DNA of 64,000 nucleotides from Flavobacterium sp. UMI-01 (GTDB lineage Bacteria > Bacteroidota > Bacteroidia > Flavobacteriales > Flavobacteriaceae). Shown piece by piece: positions 54,206 through 63,091 of this stretch (the first letter of the stretch is position 1; the number at the start of each line of letters is the position of its first letter). Location: positions 124,001 to 188,000 of the forward strand of contig NZ_BPLU01000003.1 of NCBI RefSeq assembly GCF_019656315.1, written 5' to 3'. Below the pieces are notes generated by a model that did no database searches, was not told the origin of the DNA, and saw only the letters and a list, made by a program, of their open reading frames with translations. A program made the translations under genes and the position numbers.

Positions 54206-55870
54206 ATGATATACCCAAAAATACCTTTAGCACAAAGCATTATTCAATTGTGCTTGGCCAAAGGAGTGACTCACATAATTATTTCCCCTGGTTCTCGTAA
54301 TGCCCCTCTTACCATCGGTTTTGTTAACCATCCTGAATTTAAATGTTATAGCATAGCAGATGAGCGATGCGCTGCATTTTTTGCATTAGGAATTGCACAA
54401 CAAACAAAACAAGCTGTTGCTGTGGTATGCACATCGGGTTCGGCATTGTTGAATTATTATCCCGCAGTTTCTGAAGCATTTTATAGTCAGATTCCGTTAA
54501 TCGTAATTTCGGCTGATAGACCCCAATCCAAAATTGATATAGGAGATGGTCAAACCATTCGTCAGGAAAATGTTTTTGCCAATCATTCTCTATACAATGC
54601 CAATCTTACAGAAGAAGCTTCGGAAGAAAATGATGAAAAAATTAACCAAGCGATTGCTTTTTCTTTAAACCAAAAAGGGCCTGTTCATATCAACGTGCCA
54701 TTTGAAGAACCTTTGTATGAAACTGTTTCAGAGTGGTCTGTGAATGCGAAAGTCACTAATTTTGTTCCTGAAAAAATACAGCGTTCCACAATTGAGGAGT
54801 TTCGATTGTATGCTACTATTTGGAACAGTGCTACTAAGAAACTAGTGCTCGTAGGAGCAAATGCGCCACATACCATTGACCAAGAAGTGATTGACTTTTT
54901 GGCTAACGATCCTTCGGTGGTTGTGATGACTGAAACCACATCTAATTTGTATCACTCACATTTTGTGCATAATATAGACACTATTATTACTCCTTTTACT
55001 TCAGAAGATTTTGAAAATTTTAGACCAGATTTGGTGCTGACTTTTGGAGGAATGATTGTTTCTAAACGCATCAAAGCATTTTTACGAAATTATGCTCCGC
55101 AACAGCATTGGCATGTTGATGCGCTTCGTGCGTATGATACTTTTGGTGTGTTAAGTCATCATTTTAAGGAAGAGCCCAATGCGTTTTTTACTCATTTTAT
55201 ACCGCTTACGCAAAAAAATGAAAGTAACTATTTTAAAAAAATAAGTCAAATAGTTAGTGTTAGAACTCAAAAAACAATTGCCTACTTGAATGATATTCCG
55301 TTCTCGGATTTTTTGGTTTTTGAAAAAATTATAAAACGATTACCTCATGATAGCCAATTACAAATTAGTAATAGTTCAGCAATACGGTATGCGCAATTGA
55401 TTGCAATTCATCCTTCTATTGAGGTGTTTTGTAATCGCGGTACTAGTGGTATTGACGGAAGTACATCAACTGCAATAGGAGCTGCTGTGGCATCAAAAAA
55501 GCAAACAACTTTGATTACTGGTGATGTAAGTTTTTTTTATGATAGCAATGCCTTGTGGAATAATTACATTCCAAAAAATTTCAAAATTATTCTAATCAAT
55601 AATGGAGGAGGAGGTATTTTTAGGATTTTGCCAGGCCATCAGGAAAGCCCAGTATTTAATACCTTTTTCGAAACTTCCCATCAATTAACAGCACTGTATT
55701 TGGCTAAGATGTTTGGATTAGAATACGCCATGGCTACAGATGAGAGAAGTTTGGAAAACAATTTAGCTGACTTTTTTGAACAAAATGAAAAACCAGCAAT
55801 TTTAGAAATCATGACTCCTACCTTGGAGAATGATAAAATACTGTTGCAGTTTTTTAAATCATTGGTGTAA
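54206..55870 (+). CDS. menD: 2-succinyl-5-enolpyruvyl-6-hydroxy-3-cyclohexene-1-carboxylate synthase
   Basis: 554 residues, a ThDP-dependent enzyme, cytoplasmic. It joins 2-oxoglutarate with isochorismate in menaquinone synthesis, with loss of CO2. The start MIYPKIPLAQSI is used because the family begins close to this and the upstream 10 residues are unconserved. Conserved features: HIIISPGSRNAPL, the catalytic Glu and Arg region YSIADERCAAFF, CTSGSALLNYYPAV, and the ThDP motif ITGDVSFFYDSNALWNN. Menaquinone is the main quinone in this group of bacteria. Confidence 0.96.
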   Translation: MIYPKIPLAQSIIQLCLAKGVTHIIISPGSRNAPLTIGFVNHPEFKCYSIADERCAAFFALGIAQQTKQAVAVVCTSGSALLNYYPAVSEAFYSQIPLIVISADRPQSKIDIGDGQTIRQENVFANHSLYNANLTEEASEENDEKINQAIAFSLNQKGPVHINVPFEEPLYETVSEWSVNAKVTNFVPEKIQRSTIEEFRLYATIWNSATKKLVLVGANAPHTIDQEVIDFLANDPSVVVMTETTSNLYHSHFVHNIDTIITPFTSEDFENFRPDLVLTFGGMIVSKRIKAFLRNYAPQQHWHVDALRAYDTFGVLSHHFKEEPNAFFTHFIPLTQKNESNYFKKISQIVSVRTQKTIAYLNDIPFSDFLVFEKIIKRLPHDSQLQISNSSAIRYAQLIAIHPSIEVFCNRGTSGIDGSTSTAIGAAVASKKQTTLITGDVSFFYDSNALWNNYIPKNFKIILINNGGGGIFRILPGHQESPVFNTFFETSHQLTALYLAKMFGLEYAMATDERSLENNLADFFEQNEKPAILEIMTPTLENDKILLQFFKSLV

Positions 55871-55914
55871 ATTGAGGTTTGCTGTAAAAACTAGGTGTTA
55901 TTTGCAAGCGATTC

Positions 55915-55946
55915 ATTGGATATTTGTAATCAATTGGTTATATTTG
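55915..55946 (+). promoter_or_regulatory. promoter of the DUF2853 gene
   Basis: ATTG (55915-55918), a 20-base spacer and TATATTTG (55939-55946) approach the consensus with one change in the -33 box. Confidence 0.5.
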
Positions 55947-55975
55947 AGATTATTAACCTAAATTAGAAATAAATT

Positions 55976-56317
55976 ATGAGTGCAAGAGAAGAATTGATAG
56001 CAAAATATGCAGCTGATTTAAAAGATAAATGCGGTGTAACTCCTAATATGGATTTGCTGACAAAAGTGACTATTGGTTGTGGTCCTTCAATATACAACAA
56101 GGATTCGGCCACTGTTGCAGGTAGTCAACAATCCGAATTAGACACAGTGAAGAACAATTTTTTGATCAAGAAATTAGGTTTAAAGGATGGTCCGGAATTA
56201 GATGCTGGAATTGATGCTGTTATAGAAAAATATGGTCGTTCGAATGCTAATAAATATAGAGCTGTTGTTTACTATCTTCTCACACTTCATTTTAAAAAAG
56301 AAAGTGTTTATAATTAA
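55976..56317 (+). CDS. DUF2853 family protein
   Basis: 113 residues, cytoplasmic, no signal peptide. The pattern LIAKYAADLKDKCGVTPNMD, LLTKVTIGCGPSIYNKDSAT and KYRAVVYYLLTLHFKKESVY is typical of DUF2853. The fold is small and helical. Its function is unknown. It stands alone between its own promoter and a terminator. Confidence 0.88.
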   Translation: MSAREELIAKYAADLKDKCGVTPNMDLLTKVTIGCGPSIYNKDSATVAGSQQSELDTVKNNFLIKKLGLKDGPELDAGIDAVIEKYGRSNANKYRAVVYYLLTLHFKKESVYN

Positions 56318-56344
56318 TATAAATCAATACAAGTTGTAAGAAGA

Positions 56345-56367
56345 AGCGCCTAAGGGCGCTTTTTTTG
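56345..56367 (+). terminator. intrinsic terminator of the DUF2853 gene
   Basis: AGCGCC/GGCGCT with a TAAG loop, followed by seven T. Confidence 0.88.
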
Positions 56368-56517
56368 TTGCATTGGACTATTCATAGTAAAGGTTTTTGA
56401 GACCAATAAACAATATGGAATCCAATAACGTGTTAATTGTTAATAATATAACAAAAAGTTTGAAATCACAATTATACTTTTTTAGATTTACCCCTTAAAT
56501 TGTGACATAATTAATTA

Positions 56518-56525
56518 TTTTTGTG
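56518..56525 (+). promoter_or_regulatory. -7 element of the DUF6913-dapA pair
   Basis: TATTTTTG fits TAnnTTTG, 15 bases before the start. The nearest TTG is only 13 bases upstream. Confidence 0.35.
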
Positions 56526-56540
56526 GATTAGAAAAGAAAT

Positions 56541-57059
56541 ATGCTGTTGAATTATTTAAAGGGTTTTTTAGTAAAAAAAAGGATAAAAAATAGTTTACTC
56601 ACAGAAAGAACTATTCCCAGCTCAAAGGAAATAAAAACAGTAGGCTTATTAATTGATGAAAATTATTTTTCAGAAAAAAAAGAGCTGATTGATCAAATAG
56701 TGTCCAATGGAATTTTGAGAGAGGATATTCAGGTCATAGTGTTTAAAAACAGGCTAAGTAAAAGTAATTCAAGGGATTACCCTGTTTTTACCCCTAAAAG
56801 TTTGAACTGGAAAGCCACGATAGATAATACAGCTGTTACCGAATTTGTAAATCGAGAATTTGATTTATTAATAAGTTATTACGATGTTGAAAAAGCCATA
56901 TTATTGTTGGTGACTCATCTTTCAAAAGCTGATTTTAAAGCAGGTTTCGCTTCTATTGATAAAAGACTGAATGATTTGATGATTAACAGTACTGCTGAAA
57001 ATCATAAAGTCTTTGTTCACGAGTTGTTTCGATACTTAAAAATATTAAATAAAATATAA
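56541..57059 (+). CDS. DUF6913 family protein
   Basis: 172 residues, cytoplasmic. I recognise the DUF6913 pattern: [20 protein letters not shown], then [20 protein letters not shown], and the end [13 protein letters not shown]. It is regularly found just upstream of dapA in Flavobacteriaceae, as here (7 bases). The function is unknown. The N-terminal helix is strongly basic. Confidence 0.85.
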   Translation: MLLNYLKGFLVKKRIKNSLLTERTIPSSKEIKTVGLLIDENYFSEKKELIDQIVSNGILREDIQVIVFKNRLSKSNSRDYPVFTPKSLNWKATIDNTAVTEFVNREFDLLISYYDVEKAILLLVTHLSKADFKAGFASIDKRLNDLMINSTAENHKVFVHELFRYLKILNKI

Positions 57060-57066
57060 CCTAAAC

Positions 57067-57948
57067 ATGCAATCATTAATAGGAACTGGAGCTGCATTAA
57101 TTACTCCATTTAAAGAAGATTTGTCAATTGATACTGAGGCTTTAACTAAAATAGTAAATTTTTCAGTAGATGGAGGAGTGGAGTATCTAGTGGTTTTAGG
57201 GACAACAGCTGAAACAGCAACGTTATCACCTGCAGATAAAGAAGTAGTAATAAATACCATAGTTTCGGCTAACAACGGAAGGTTACCTCTAGTATTAGGA
57301 ATTGGAGGAAATGATACGATGAAAGTTGTTGAGGAGTTGAAAACGAGAGATTTGTCTGCTTTCGAAGCGATTTTGTCTGTTTCTCCGTTTTATAACAAAC
57401 CGACACAAGAAGGGATTTACCAGCATTATAAAGCAGTTGCTCAGGCTTCGCCACTGCCTGTTATCATTTATAATGTACCTGGTCGTACATCAAGTAATAT
57501 GTTGCCTGCCACGGTTTTGCGTTTGGCTAACGATTGTAAAAACATCATTGGTTTAAAAGAAGCTTCAGGAGATATTTTTCAAGCAATGGAAATTATAAAG
57601 AACAAACCCAAAGATTTCATGATGATTTCAGGTGATGATATGTTGGCTTTGCCGATGATATTAGCTGGTGGAGTAGGTATCATATCCGTAATCGGTCAGT
57701 GTTTTCCAATTGCATTTTCAGAGATGGTTCGTTTAGGGTTAAATCGTAAAGTGGACGAGGCTTATGAGTTGCACTACCGTCTTTCGGAGTGTATCGATAT
57801 GATTTTTGAGCAAGGCAATCCAGCAGGAATCAAACAAGTATTCAAATCGTTAGGCATATCCGAAAATTATTTACGCTTGCCATTGGTGCCAGTTGACCAA
57901 TCTTTAGCGGAAAGAATTGATGCATTTGTTTCTAAATTTGATAAGTAA
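57067..57948 (+). CDS. dapA: 4-hydroxy-tetrahydrodipicolinate synthase
   Basis: 293 residues, TIM-barrel class I aldolase, cytoplasmic. It condenses pyruvate with aspartate semialdehyde in lysine and diaminopimelate synthesis. [10 protein letters not shown], the catalytic Tyr in [10 protein letters not shown], and the Schiff-base Lys in [10 protein letters not shown] are present. The family length is normal. It follows DUF6913, so the two are probably co-transcribed. A weak inverted repeat (TTTCTT/AAGAAA at 57958-57974) might end transcription. Confidence 0.96.
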   Translation: MQSLIGTGAALITPFKEDLSIDTEALTKIVNFSVDGGVEYLVVLGTTAETATLSPADKEVVINTIVSANNGRLPLVLGIGGNDTMKVVEELKTRDLSAFEAILSVSPFYNKPTQEGIYQHYKAVAQASPLPVIIYNVPGRTSSNMLPATVLRLANDCKNIIGLKEASGDIFQAMEIIKNKPKDFMMISGDDMLALPMILAGGVGIISVIGQCFPIAFSEMVRLGLNRKVDEAYELHYRLSECIDMIFEQGNPAGIKQVFKSLGISENYLRLPLVPVDQSLAERIDAFVSKFDK

Positions 57949-57977
57949 TTTTAGATTTTTCTTATCGAAAGAAATAT

Positions 57978-58008
57978 TTTGTAGTGGCTAAATTAATACC
58001 TAAATTTG
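57978..58008 (+). promoter_or_regulatory. promoter of the bamD-recN operon
   Basis: TTTG (57978-57981), a 19-base spacer and TAAATTTG (58001-58008) match the Bacteroidota consensus exactly. Transcription should start near 58014-58015. Confidence 0.72.
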
Positions 58009-58009
58009 C

Positions 58010-58023
58010 ACCGAAACTTCGGT
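58010..58023. promoter_or_regulatory. hairpin/palindrome at the bamD transcription start
   Basis: ACCGAA-AC-TTCGGT straddles the predicted start site of the promoter just upstream. It could be an operator or a 5' hairpin. The adjacent ACGGTTTTTT resembles a partial repeat followed by T residues, but too few pairs exist for a sure terminator. Confidence 0.35.
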
Positions 58024-58072
58024 ACGGTTTTTTGTAGGTTGATACTAACAATTGAATCGAAAAAAAAATAAA

Positions 58073-58870
58073 ATGAAAAAATTTGTATCGTTATTACTTC
58101 TTTCAGCTCTCTTTACATCATGTAATGAATATCAAAAAGCATTGAAAAATGAAGATATTGCAGCCAAATACGATGTGGGGACTAGAATGTATGAAGCAGG
58201 GAAGTATTCAAAAGCTATTCGATTGTTTGAACAAGTGGCCACCACTTATAGAGGAAAACCTCAGGCTGAAAAATTGTTCTATATGTTCTCACAATCCTAT
58301 TATAGAACCAATCAGTTTTATTTAGCAGGATATCAATTTGAAAGTTTCACCTCAAGTTACCCTAAAAGTGAAAAGGTAGAAGAAGCTGCTTTTTTAAGTG
58401 CTAAGAGTTATTCTAAATTATCACCCGTATATAGTTTAGATCAAACAGATACCTTTAAAGCAATTGAAAAATTACAAAATTTTATAGATAGCTATCCTAA
58501 TTCAACGTATTTGGCAGAAGCGAATGAATTGGTTAAAAATCTTTCTCAAAAAATAGAGAAAAAAGTATTCGAAAATGCAAAAGGATACAATACAATTTCA
58601 GATTATAAATCGGCACTAGTAGCATTCGATAATTTTATCAACGACTATCCCGGTACACCCTACAAAGAAGATGCTCTTTTTTACAGATTAGATTCAGCTT
58701 ACAAATTGGGTATTAATAGTGTTGAAGATAAAATGCAAGAGCGTTTGTTAGTAGCAAAAAAAGCGTATTCAAATTTAATTAGTTTTAAACCAGATACGAA
58801 ATACAAAAATAAGGCTGATGAAATGTTAGCTAGAGTAGAAGAAGATTTACAAAAATTACAAAATAAATAA
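58073..58870 (+). CDS. bamD: outer-membrane protein assembly factor BamD
   Basis: 265 residues. The start at 58073 gives a lipoprotein signal (LLLLSALFTSC, lipid Cys about residue 17); a TTG 21 bases upstream would add unconserved residues. The mature chain is a TPR solenoid (AGKYSKAIRLFEQVATTYRG, NQFYLAGYQFESFTSSYP, DYKSALVAFDNFINDYPGTP). BamD helps BamA fold outer-membrane proteins. It heads the run with rpoZ-like, coaBC, DUF4835 and recN, an arrangement conserved in Flavobacteriaceae. Confidence 0.94.
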   Translation: MKKFVSLLLLSALFTSCNEYQKALKNEDIAAKYDVGTRMYEAGKYSKAIRLFEQVATTYRGKPQAEKLFYMFSQSYYRTNQFYLAGYQFESFTSSYPKSEKVEEAAFLSAKSYSKLSPVYSLDQTDTFKAIEKLQNFIDSYPNSTYLAEANELVKNLSQKIEKKVFENAKGYNTISDYKSALVAFDNFINDYPGTPYKEDALFYRLDSAYKLGINSVEDKMQERLLVAKKAYSNLISFKPDTKYKNKADEMLARVEEDLQKLQNK

Positions 58871-58875
58871 AAGTC

Positions 58876-59193
58876 ATGGATTTAAAAAAGACGAATGCCC
58901 CAGTAAATACAATTACTTACAATAAGTCACTTATTGAACAACCTACTGGAAATGTGTATGAAGCAATAACCATTATGGCTAAAAGAGCAAACCAAATCAA
59001 TTCTGAAATCAAAAAAGAATTGACTGAAAAATTAGAAGAGTTTGCTACTTACAATGACAGTCTTGAAGAAGTTTTTGAAAACAAAGAGCAAATTGAAGTT
59101 TCTAAATTTTACGAAAAATTGCCTAAACCACACGCTTTAGCGGTTCAAGAATGGTTAGACGGTAAAATTTATCATAGAGATACAAATAAATAA
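58876..59193 (+). CDS. RNA polymerase omega-like subunit (Bacteroidota type)
   Basis: 105 residues, 5 bases after bamD. The region around residues 20-45 (LIEQPTGNVYEAITIMAKRA, followed by NQI) corresponds to the conserved omega segment that contacts the beta-prime subunit. The rest is acidic and helical. It is the RpoZ homologue of this phylum in my recollection and normally lies between bamD and coaBC. The symbol rpoZ would be reasonable but is left out because the similarity to E. coli RpoZ is low. Confidence 0.85.
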   Translation: MDLKKTNAPVNTITYNKSLIEQPTGNVYEAITIMAKRANQINSEIKKELTEKLEEFATYNDSLEEVFENKEQIEVSKFYEKLPKPHALAVQEWLDGKIYHRDTNK

Positions 59194-59202
59194 TACAACT
59201 AG

Positions 59203-60414
59203 ATGTCAGTTTTAAACGGTAAGAAAATTTTACTAGGAGTTTCTGGTGGGATTGCTGCCTATAAAACAGCTTCTTTAGTACGACTTTTTATAAAAGCAGG
59301 TGCACATGTCCAAGTGATAATGACACCTGCTTCTAAGGATTTTGTCACCCCATTAACATTAGCGACCCTCTCTAAGAATCCTGTTTACTCTAGTTTTTAT
59401 AATGATGATGAACAAGAGGCTGAGTGGAACAACCATGTAGAATTAGGGCTTTGGGCAGATATCATGCTGATTGCACCAGCTACAGCAAATACAATGTCCA
59501 AAATGACTAATGGCAATTGTGATAATTTACTAATTGCAACCTATCTATCCGCAAAATGTCCTGTATATGTTGCACCTGCGATGGATTTGGATATGTATAA
59601 ACACCCTTCGACACTCGCAAGTTTTGAAGCCTTGCAACAGTTTGGAAATACAATCATTCCTGCAGAGTCAGGTGAATTAGCAAGCGGACTTTCTGGCGAA
59701 GGACGTATGGCGGAACCCGAAAATATTATTGCTTTTTTAGAAGCTGATTTGGAAAGTAAATTGCCTTTAAAAGGGAAAAAAATCTTAATCACTGCTGGAC
59801 CTACCTATGAAGCTATTGATCCTGTCCGTTTCATTGGTAATCATTCCTCGGGAAAAATGGGCTTTGATATAGCGGAATGTGCAGCTAATTTAGGCGCCTA
59901 TGTTATATTGGTCTCTGGACCTACACATTGTAAAACAACGCATTCCAACATACAACGTATAGCAGTCACTTCTGCTCAAGAAATGTATGATGTCTGCCAT
60001 GAACATTACTCTACTGCAGATGTTGCTATAGCAGCAGCAGCAGTTGCAGATTACAAACCCAAACAGGTTGCATCGCAAAAAATTAAAAAAGCCGCTTCCA
60101 ATTTTGTAATAGAATTAGAAAAAACCAAAGACATCTTATTGTCATTGGGTGAAATCAAGAAAAACCAATTCTTGATAGGTTTTGCATTGGAGACAGAGAA
60201 TGAAATTGAAAATGCAAAGTTGAAAATCCAGAAAAAAAACTTAGATTTGATTGTTCTTAATTCTTTACAAGATGAAGGAGCAGGATTTCAAAAAGCAACA
60301 AACAAGGTTACTTTTATTGATAAAAATTTCAATATTGAACCAATGGAATTAAAATCCAAGGAAGCAGTTGCTGAAGATATTTTAAATAAGATAAAAGCCT
60401 ACTTTCATGAATAA
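59203..60414 (+). CDS. coaBC: bifunctional phosphopantothenoylcysteine decarboxylase/phosphopantothenate-cysteine ligase
   Basis: 403 residues, cytoplasmic. The CoaC half (about 1-180) binds FMN and carries LLGVSGGIAAYKTASLVR, the catalytic-type His in WNNHVELGLWADI, and APAMDLDMYKHP. The CoaB half (about 190-403) starts with ILITAGPTYEAIDPVRFIGN and has AAAAVADYKPK. It turns 4'-phosphopantothenate into 4'-phosphopantetheine for coenzyme A. Its 3' end overlaps the DUF4835 gene by 8 bases. Confidence 0.96.
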   Translation: MSVLNGKKILLGVSGGIAAYKTASLVRLFIKAGAHVQVIMTPASKDFVTPLTLATLSKNPVYSSFYNDDEQEAEWNNHVELGLWADIMLIAPATANTMSKMTNGNCDNLLIATYLSAKCPVYVAPAMDLDMYKHPSTLASFEALQQFGNTIIPAESGELASGLSGEGRMAEPENIIAFLEADLESKLPLKGKKILITAGPTYEAIDPVRFIGNHSSGKMGFDIAECAANLGAYVILVSGPTHCKTTHSNIQRIAVTSAQEMYDVCHEHYSTADVAIAAAAVADYKPKQVASQKIKKAASNFVIELEKTKDILLSLGEIKKNQFLIGFALETENEIENAKLKIQKKNLDLIVLNSLQDEGAGFQKATNKVTFIDKNFNIEPMELKSKEAVAEDILNKIKAYFHE

Positions 60415-61291
60415 ATGGATTCTGTTTTTTGCGTTAGTTTTTGTTTCAACAATTCAAGCCCAACAATTAAATTGTACCATCACTGTCAATTCTGAACGTG
60501 TGGCTAATACCAATCAGTCAGTATATAAAACGTTACAAACTACTTTAACTGAATTTGTGAATAAAACGGATTGGACAGGAAAATCATTAAAGCAAAACGA
60601 AAGAATCAATTGTTCGATGTATATTACGATATCGTCTAACAACTCCGATCAATTTGTAGCAACTTTACAAGTACAATCATCACGTCCTATTTATAACTCT
60701 TCGTATTCATCACCTATTTTTAATTTCAACGATAAAGATTTTAATTTTAGATATACAGAATTTGAAAATTTAATCTTCAATCCGAACGGTTTTGAGTCTA
60801 ATTTAGTTTCCGTAGTATCATTTTACGCTTATGTCATTCTGGGATTAGATGCAGAATCTTTTGTATCCAAATCAGGTGATGTGCATTTTGCGATGGCACA
60901 AAATATTGCCAACAATGCCCAACAAGGAGGTTATAAAGGATGGAATCAAGCCGATGGATTTCAAAGCCGTTACTTTTTGATTAATGACTTATTATCTCCC
61001 ACATTTTTTGAAATTAGAAATACCATTACAGATTACCACACTGGATTGGATACTATGACGAAGGATACTAAAAGTGCGAAAGAAAAAATCAAAGGCGCTT
61101 TGGTGAATATCAGTAAATTGAATTCCTCTAAACCCAATGCGTTTTTAACCCGTGTTTTTTTTGATGCTAAGTCAGATGAAATTGTTTCCATTTTTTCAGG
61201 AGGGCCTAGTGTTTCAATTACCGATTTGGTTGAAAGTTTGAATAAAACTTCTCCAATGAATACCACTAAATGGGAGAACATCAAGTATTAA
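60407..61291 (+). CDS. DUF4835 family exported protein
   Basis: 294 residues. A signal peptide of about 19 residues (FALVFVSTIQAQQ) shows export. The DUF4835 pattern includes QLNCTITVNSERVANTNQSV, INCSMYITISSNNSDQFVAT, LQVQSSRPIYNSSYSSPIFN and NIANNAQQGGYKGWNQADG. The function is unknown, but the gene is regularly found between coaBC and recN in Flavobacteriaceae. The start overlaps coaBC by 8 bases, showing translation in an operon. Confidence 0.9.
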   Translation: MNKWILFFALVFVSTIQAQQLNCTITVNSERVANTNQSVYKTLQTTLTEFVNKTDWTGKSLKQNERINCSMYITISSNNSDQFVATLQVQSSRPIYNSSYSSPIFNFNDKDFNFRYTEFENLIFNPNGFESNLVSVVSFYAYVILGLDAESFVSKSGDVHFAMAQNIANNAQQGGYKGWNQADGFQSRYFLINDLLSPTFFEIRNTITDYHTGLDTMTKDTKSAKEKIKGALVNISKLNSSKPNAFLTRVFFDAKSDEIVSIFSGGPSVSITDLVESLNKTSPMNTTKWENIKY

Positions 61292-61334
61292 ACTCTTCTT
61301 TAGCGTTGCTTTTATTTTTACAAAAACGAACGAA

Positions 61335-62987
61335 ATGATTACCACACTATCGATAAAAAACTATGCCTTAATTGAAAAATTAGCAATTGATTTTTCTCAG
61401 GGTTTTTCTATTATAACAGGAGAAACTGGAGCTGGAAAATCAATTATTTTAGGAGCTTTAGGATTGGTTTTAGGTAAAAGAGCCGATTTAACTTCGTTGA
61501 AAAACAAAGAGGAAAAATGTGTAATTGAAGCTCATTTTGATATTTCAAAGTATCATTTAAAACCGTTTTTTGAAACTAATGATTTGGATTATGAAGATGA
61601 TACCATTATTAGACGTGAAATATTGCCATCGGGTAAATCCAGAGCTTTTATCAATGATAGTCCTGTAAACCTTCAAGAATTACAAGAATTGAGCTTGTAT
61701 TTGATAGATATTCATTCGCAGCAACAAACACAAGAGTTGTCGGATGAAAAAGTACAGTTCCAAATTATTGATGCGATTGCTACTAATGCTGAGATTTTAG
61801 AAAGGTACCAAAACCTACTGAAAGACTACAAATCAGACAAGTCAAAATTAAATTCGCTTATTAAAAAACAAGCAGAATCTTATAAAGAACAAGAATACAA
61901 TCAATTTTTGTTGAATGAGTTGTTAGAAGCTAAACTTAAAGCGGGGGAGCAAGAAGGTTTAGAGTCCGACTTTGAAAAATTGAATAATGTCGAAATTATC
62001 AAAGAAGCGTTAGATAAATCATTGGCTATTGCCAATGCCGAAACAATTGGTGTTTTATCTAATTTGAACGAAATGAAATCGGCTTTACAAAAAATAGCTT
62101 CTTTTTCACCAGAATACCAAACTCTACAAGAAAGGGTGGTAAGTGTTTTGATTGAAATGGATGATATCTCTAATGAACTCAACGATTGTACAGAGAATTT
62201 ATTCAGTGACCCTGCTCAATTGGAATTGATAAATCAAAAATTACAATTGATTTATAATTTACAAAAGAAGCATCAAGTTAGCACAGTCGAAGAACTTTTA
62301 GAGATTCAAAATCAATTAGACGCTACCGTTTTAGAAATTGGAACTATTGGCGAAGCTATCGAAAAATTAACAATCACGGTTCAAGAAAAAGCTACTGAAC
62401 TAGACGTTTTAGCAGCGACAATCGCTAAAAACCGTCAAAAGGCAATTCCCGTTTTGTCTGAGAAATTAATCTCCATTTTGGCAACTTTAGGAATGCCAAA
62501 TGTACGTTTTGATATTCAGGTTACACCTACAGCAACTTATTTTGAAAATGGAAAAGACGAATTGCAATTTTTGTTTTCTGCTAATAAAGGAACTGATTTT
62601 GGTTTACTAAAAAAAGTAGCTTCAGGAGGTGAAATGTCGAGAATAATGCTTGCTGTTAAGGCAATTTTGGCGCAGTATTCAAAATTGCCCACTTTGATTT
62701 TTGACGAAATTGACACAGGGGTTTCAGGCGAAATAGCGATTAGAATGGGCGAAATTATGAAAGAAATGAGTCAAAAAATGCAAATTTTTGCCATTACTCA
62801 TTTGCCTCAAATAGCTGCTAAAGGAAATGCACATTTTAAAGTATTTAAATCTACAGTGGGTGAAGTAACTCAATCTGAATTGATTTTGTTAAACGAAGAG
62901 GAACGAGTGGTGGAAATTGCCCAAATGCTATCGGGAACTGTTGTTTCTGATTCTGCCTTAAATCATGCTAAAGCCTTGCTTAACTAA
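61335..62987 (+). CDS. recN: DNA repair protein RecN
   Basis: 550 residues, an SMC-like ATPase, cytoplasmic. It takes part in double-strand break repair. Walker A is GETGAGKS (29-36). Coiled coil lies around 150-360 (for example LKDYKSDKSKLNSLIKKQAE). The ABC signature KKVASGGEMSRIMLAVKA and Walker B LIFDEIDTGVSGEIA are near the C-terminus. It closes the bamD operon. The fabV promoter begins inside its last codons. Confidence 0.95.
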   Translation: MITTLSIKNYALIEKLAIDFSQGFSIITGETGAGKSIILGALGLVLGKRADLTSLKNKEEKCVIEAHFDISKYHLKPFFETNDLDYEDDTIIRREILPSGKSRAFINDSPVNLQELQELSLYLIDIHSQQQTQELSDEKVQFQIIDAIATNAEILERYQNLLKDYKSDKSKLNSLIKKQAESYKEQEYNQFLLNELLEAKLKAGEQEGLESDFEKLNNVEIIKEALDKSLAIANAETIGVLSNLNEMKSALQKIASFSPEYQTLQERVVSVLIEMDDISNELNDCTENLFSDPAQLELINQKLQLIYNLQKKHQVSTVEELLEIQNQLDATVLEIGTIGEAIEKLTITVQEKATELDVLAATIAKNRQKAIPVLSEKLISILATLGMPNVRFDIQVTPTATYFENGKDELQFLFSANKGTDFGLLKKVASGGEMSRIMLAVKAILAQYSKLPTLIFDEIDTGVSGEIAIRMGEIMKEMSQKMQIFAITHLPQIAAKGNAHFKVFKSTVGEVTQSELILLNEEERVVEIAQMLSGTVVSDSALNHAKALLN

Positions 62988-63005
62988 TGAAATGCTTTAT
63001 ATTTG
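62975..63005 (+). promoter_or_regulatory. promoter of fabV
   Basis: CTTG (62975-62978), a 19-base spacer and TATATTTG (62998-63005) fit the consensus with one change. The -33 box lies within the last codons of recN. Confidence 0.6.
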
Positions 63006-63091
63006 TCAACTGAAAAATTCCATAAAACAAATAGTTTGGTGACTTAGTAAGCTATTGACTAAGGTACCAAATAACGAATAAATAAAAAATT

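Noticed and set aside
60025..60045. GCAGCAGCAGCAG microsatellite in coaBC.
   Set aside because: It encodes the conserved Ala-rich AAAAVADYKP of CoaB and is explained by protein sequence.
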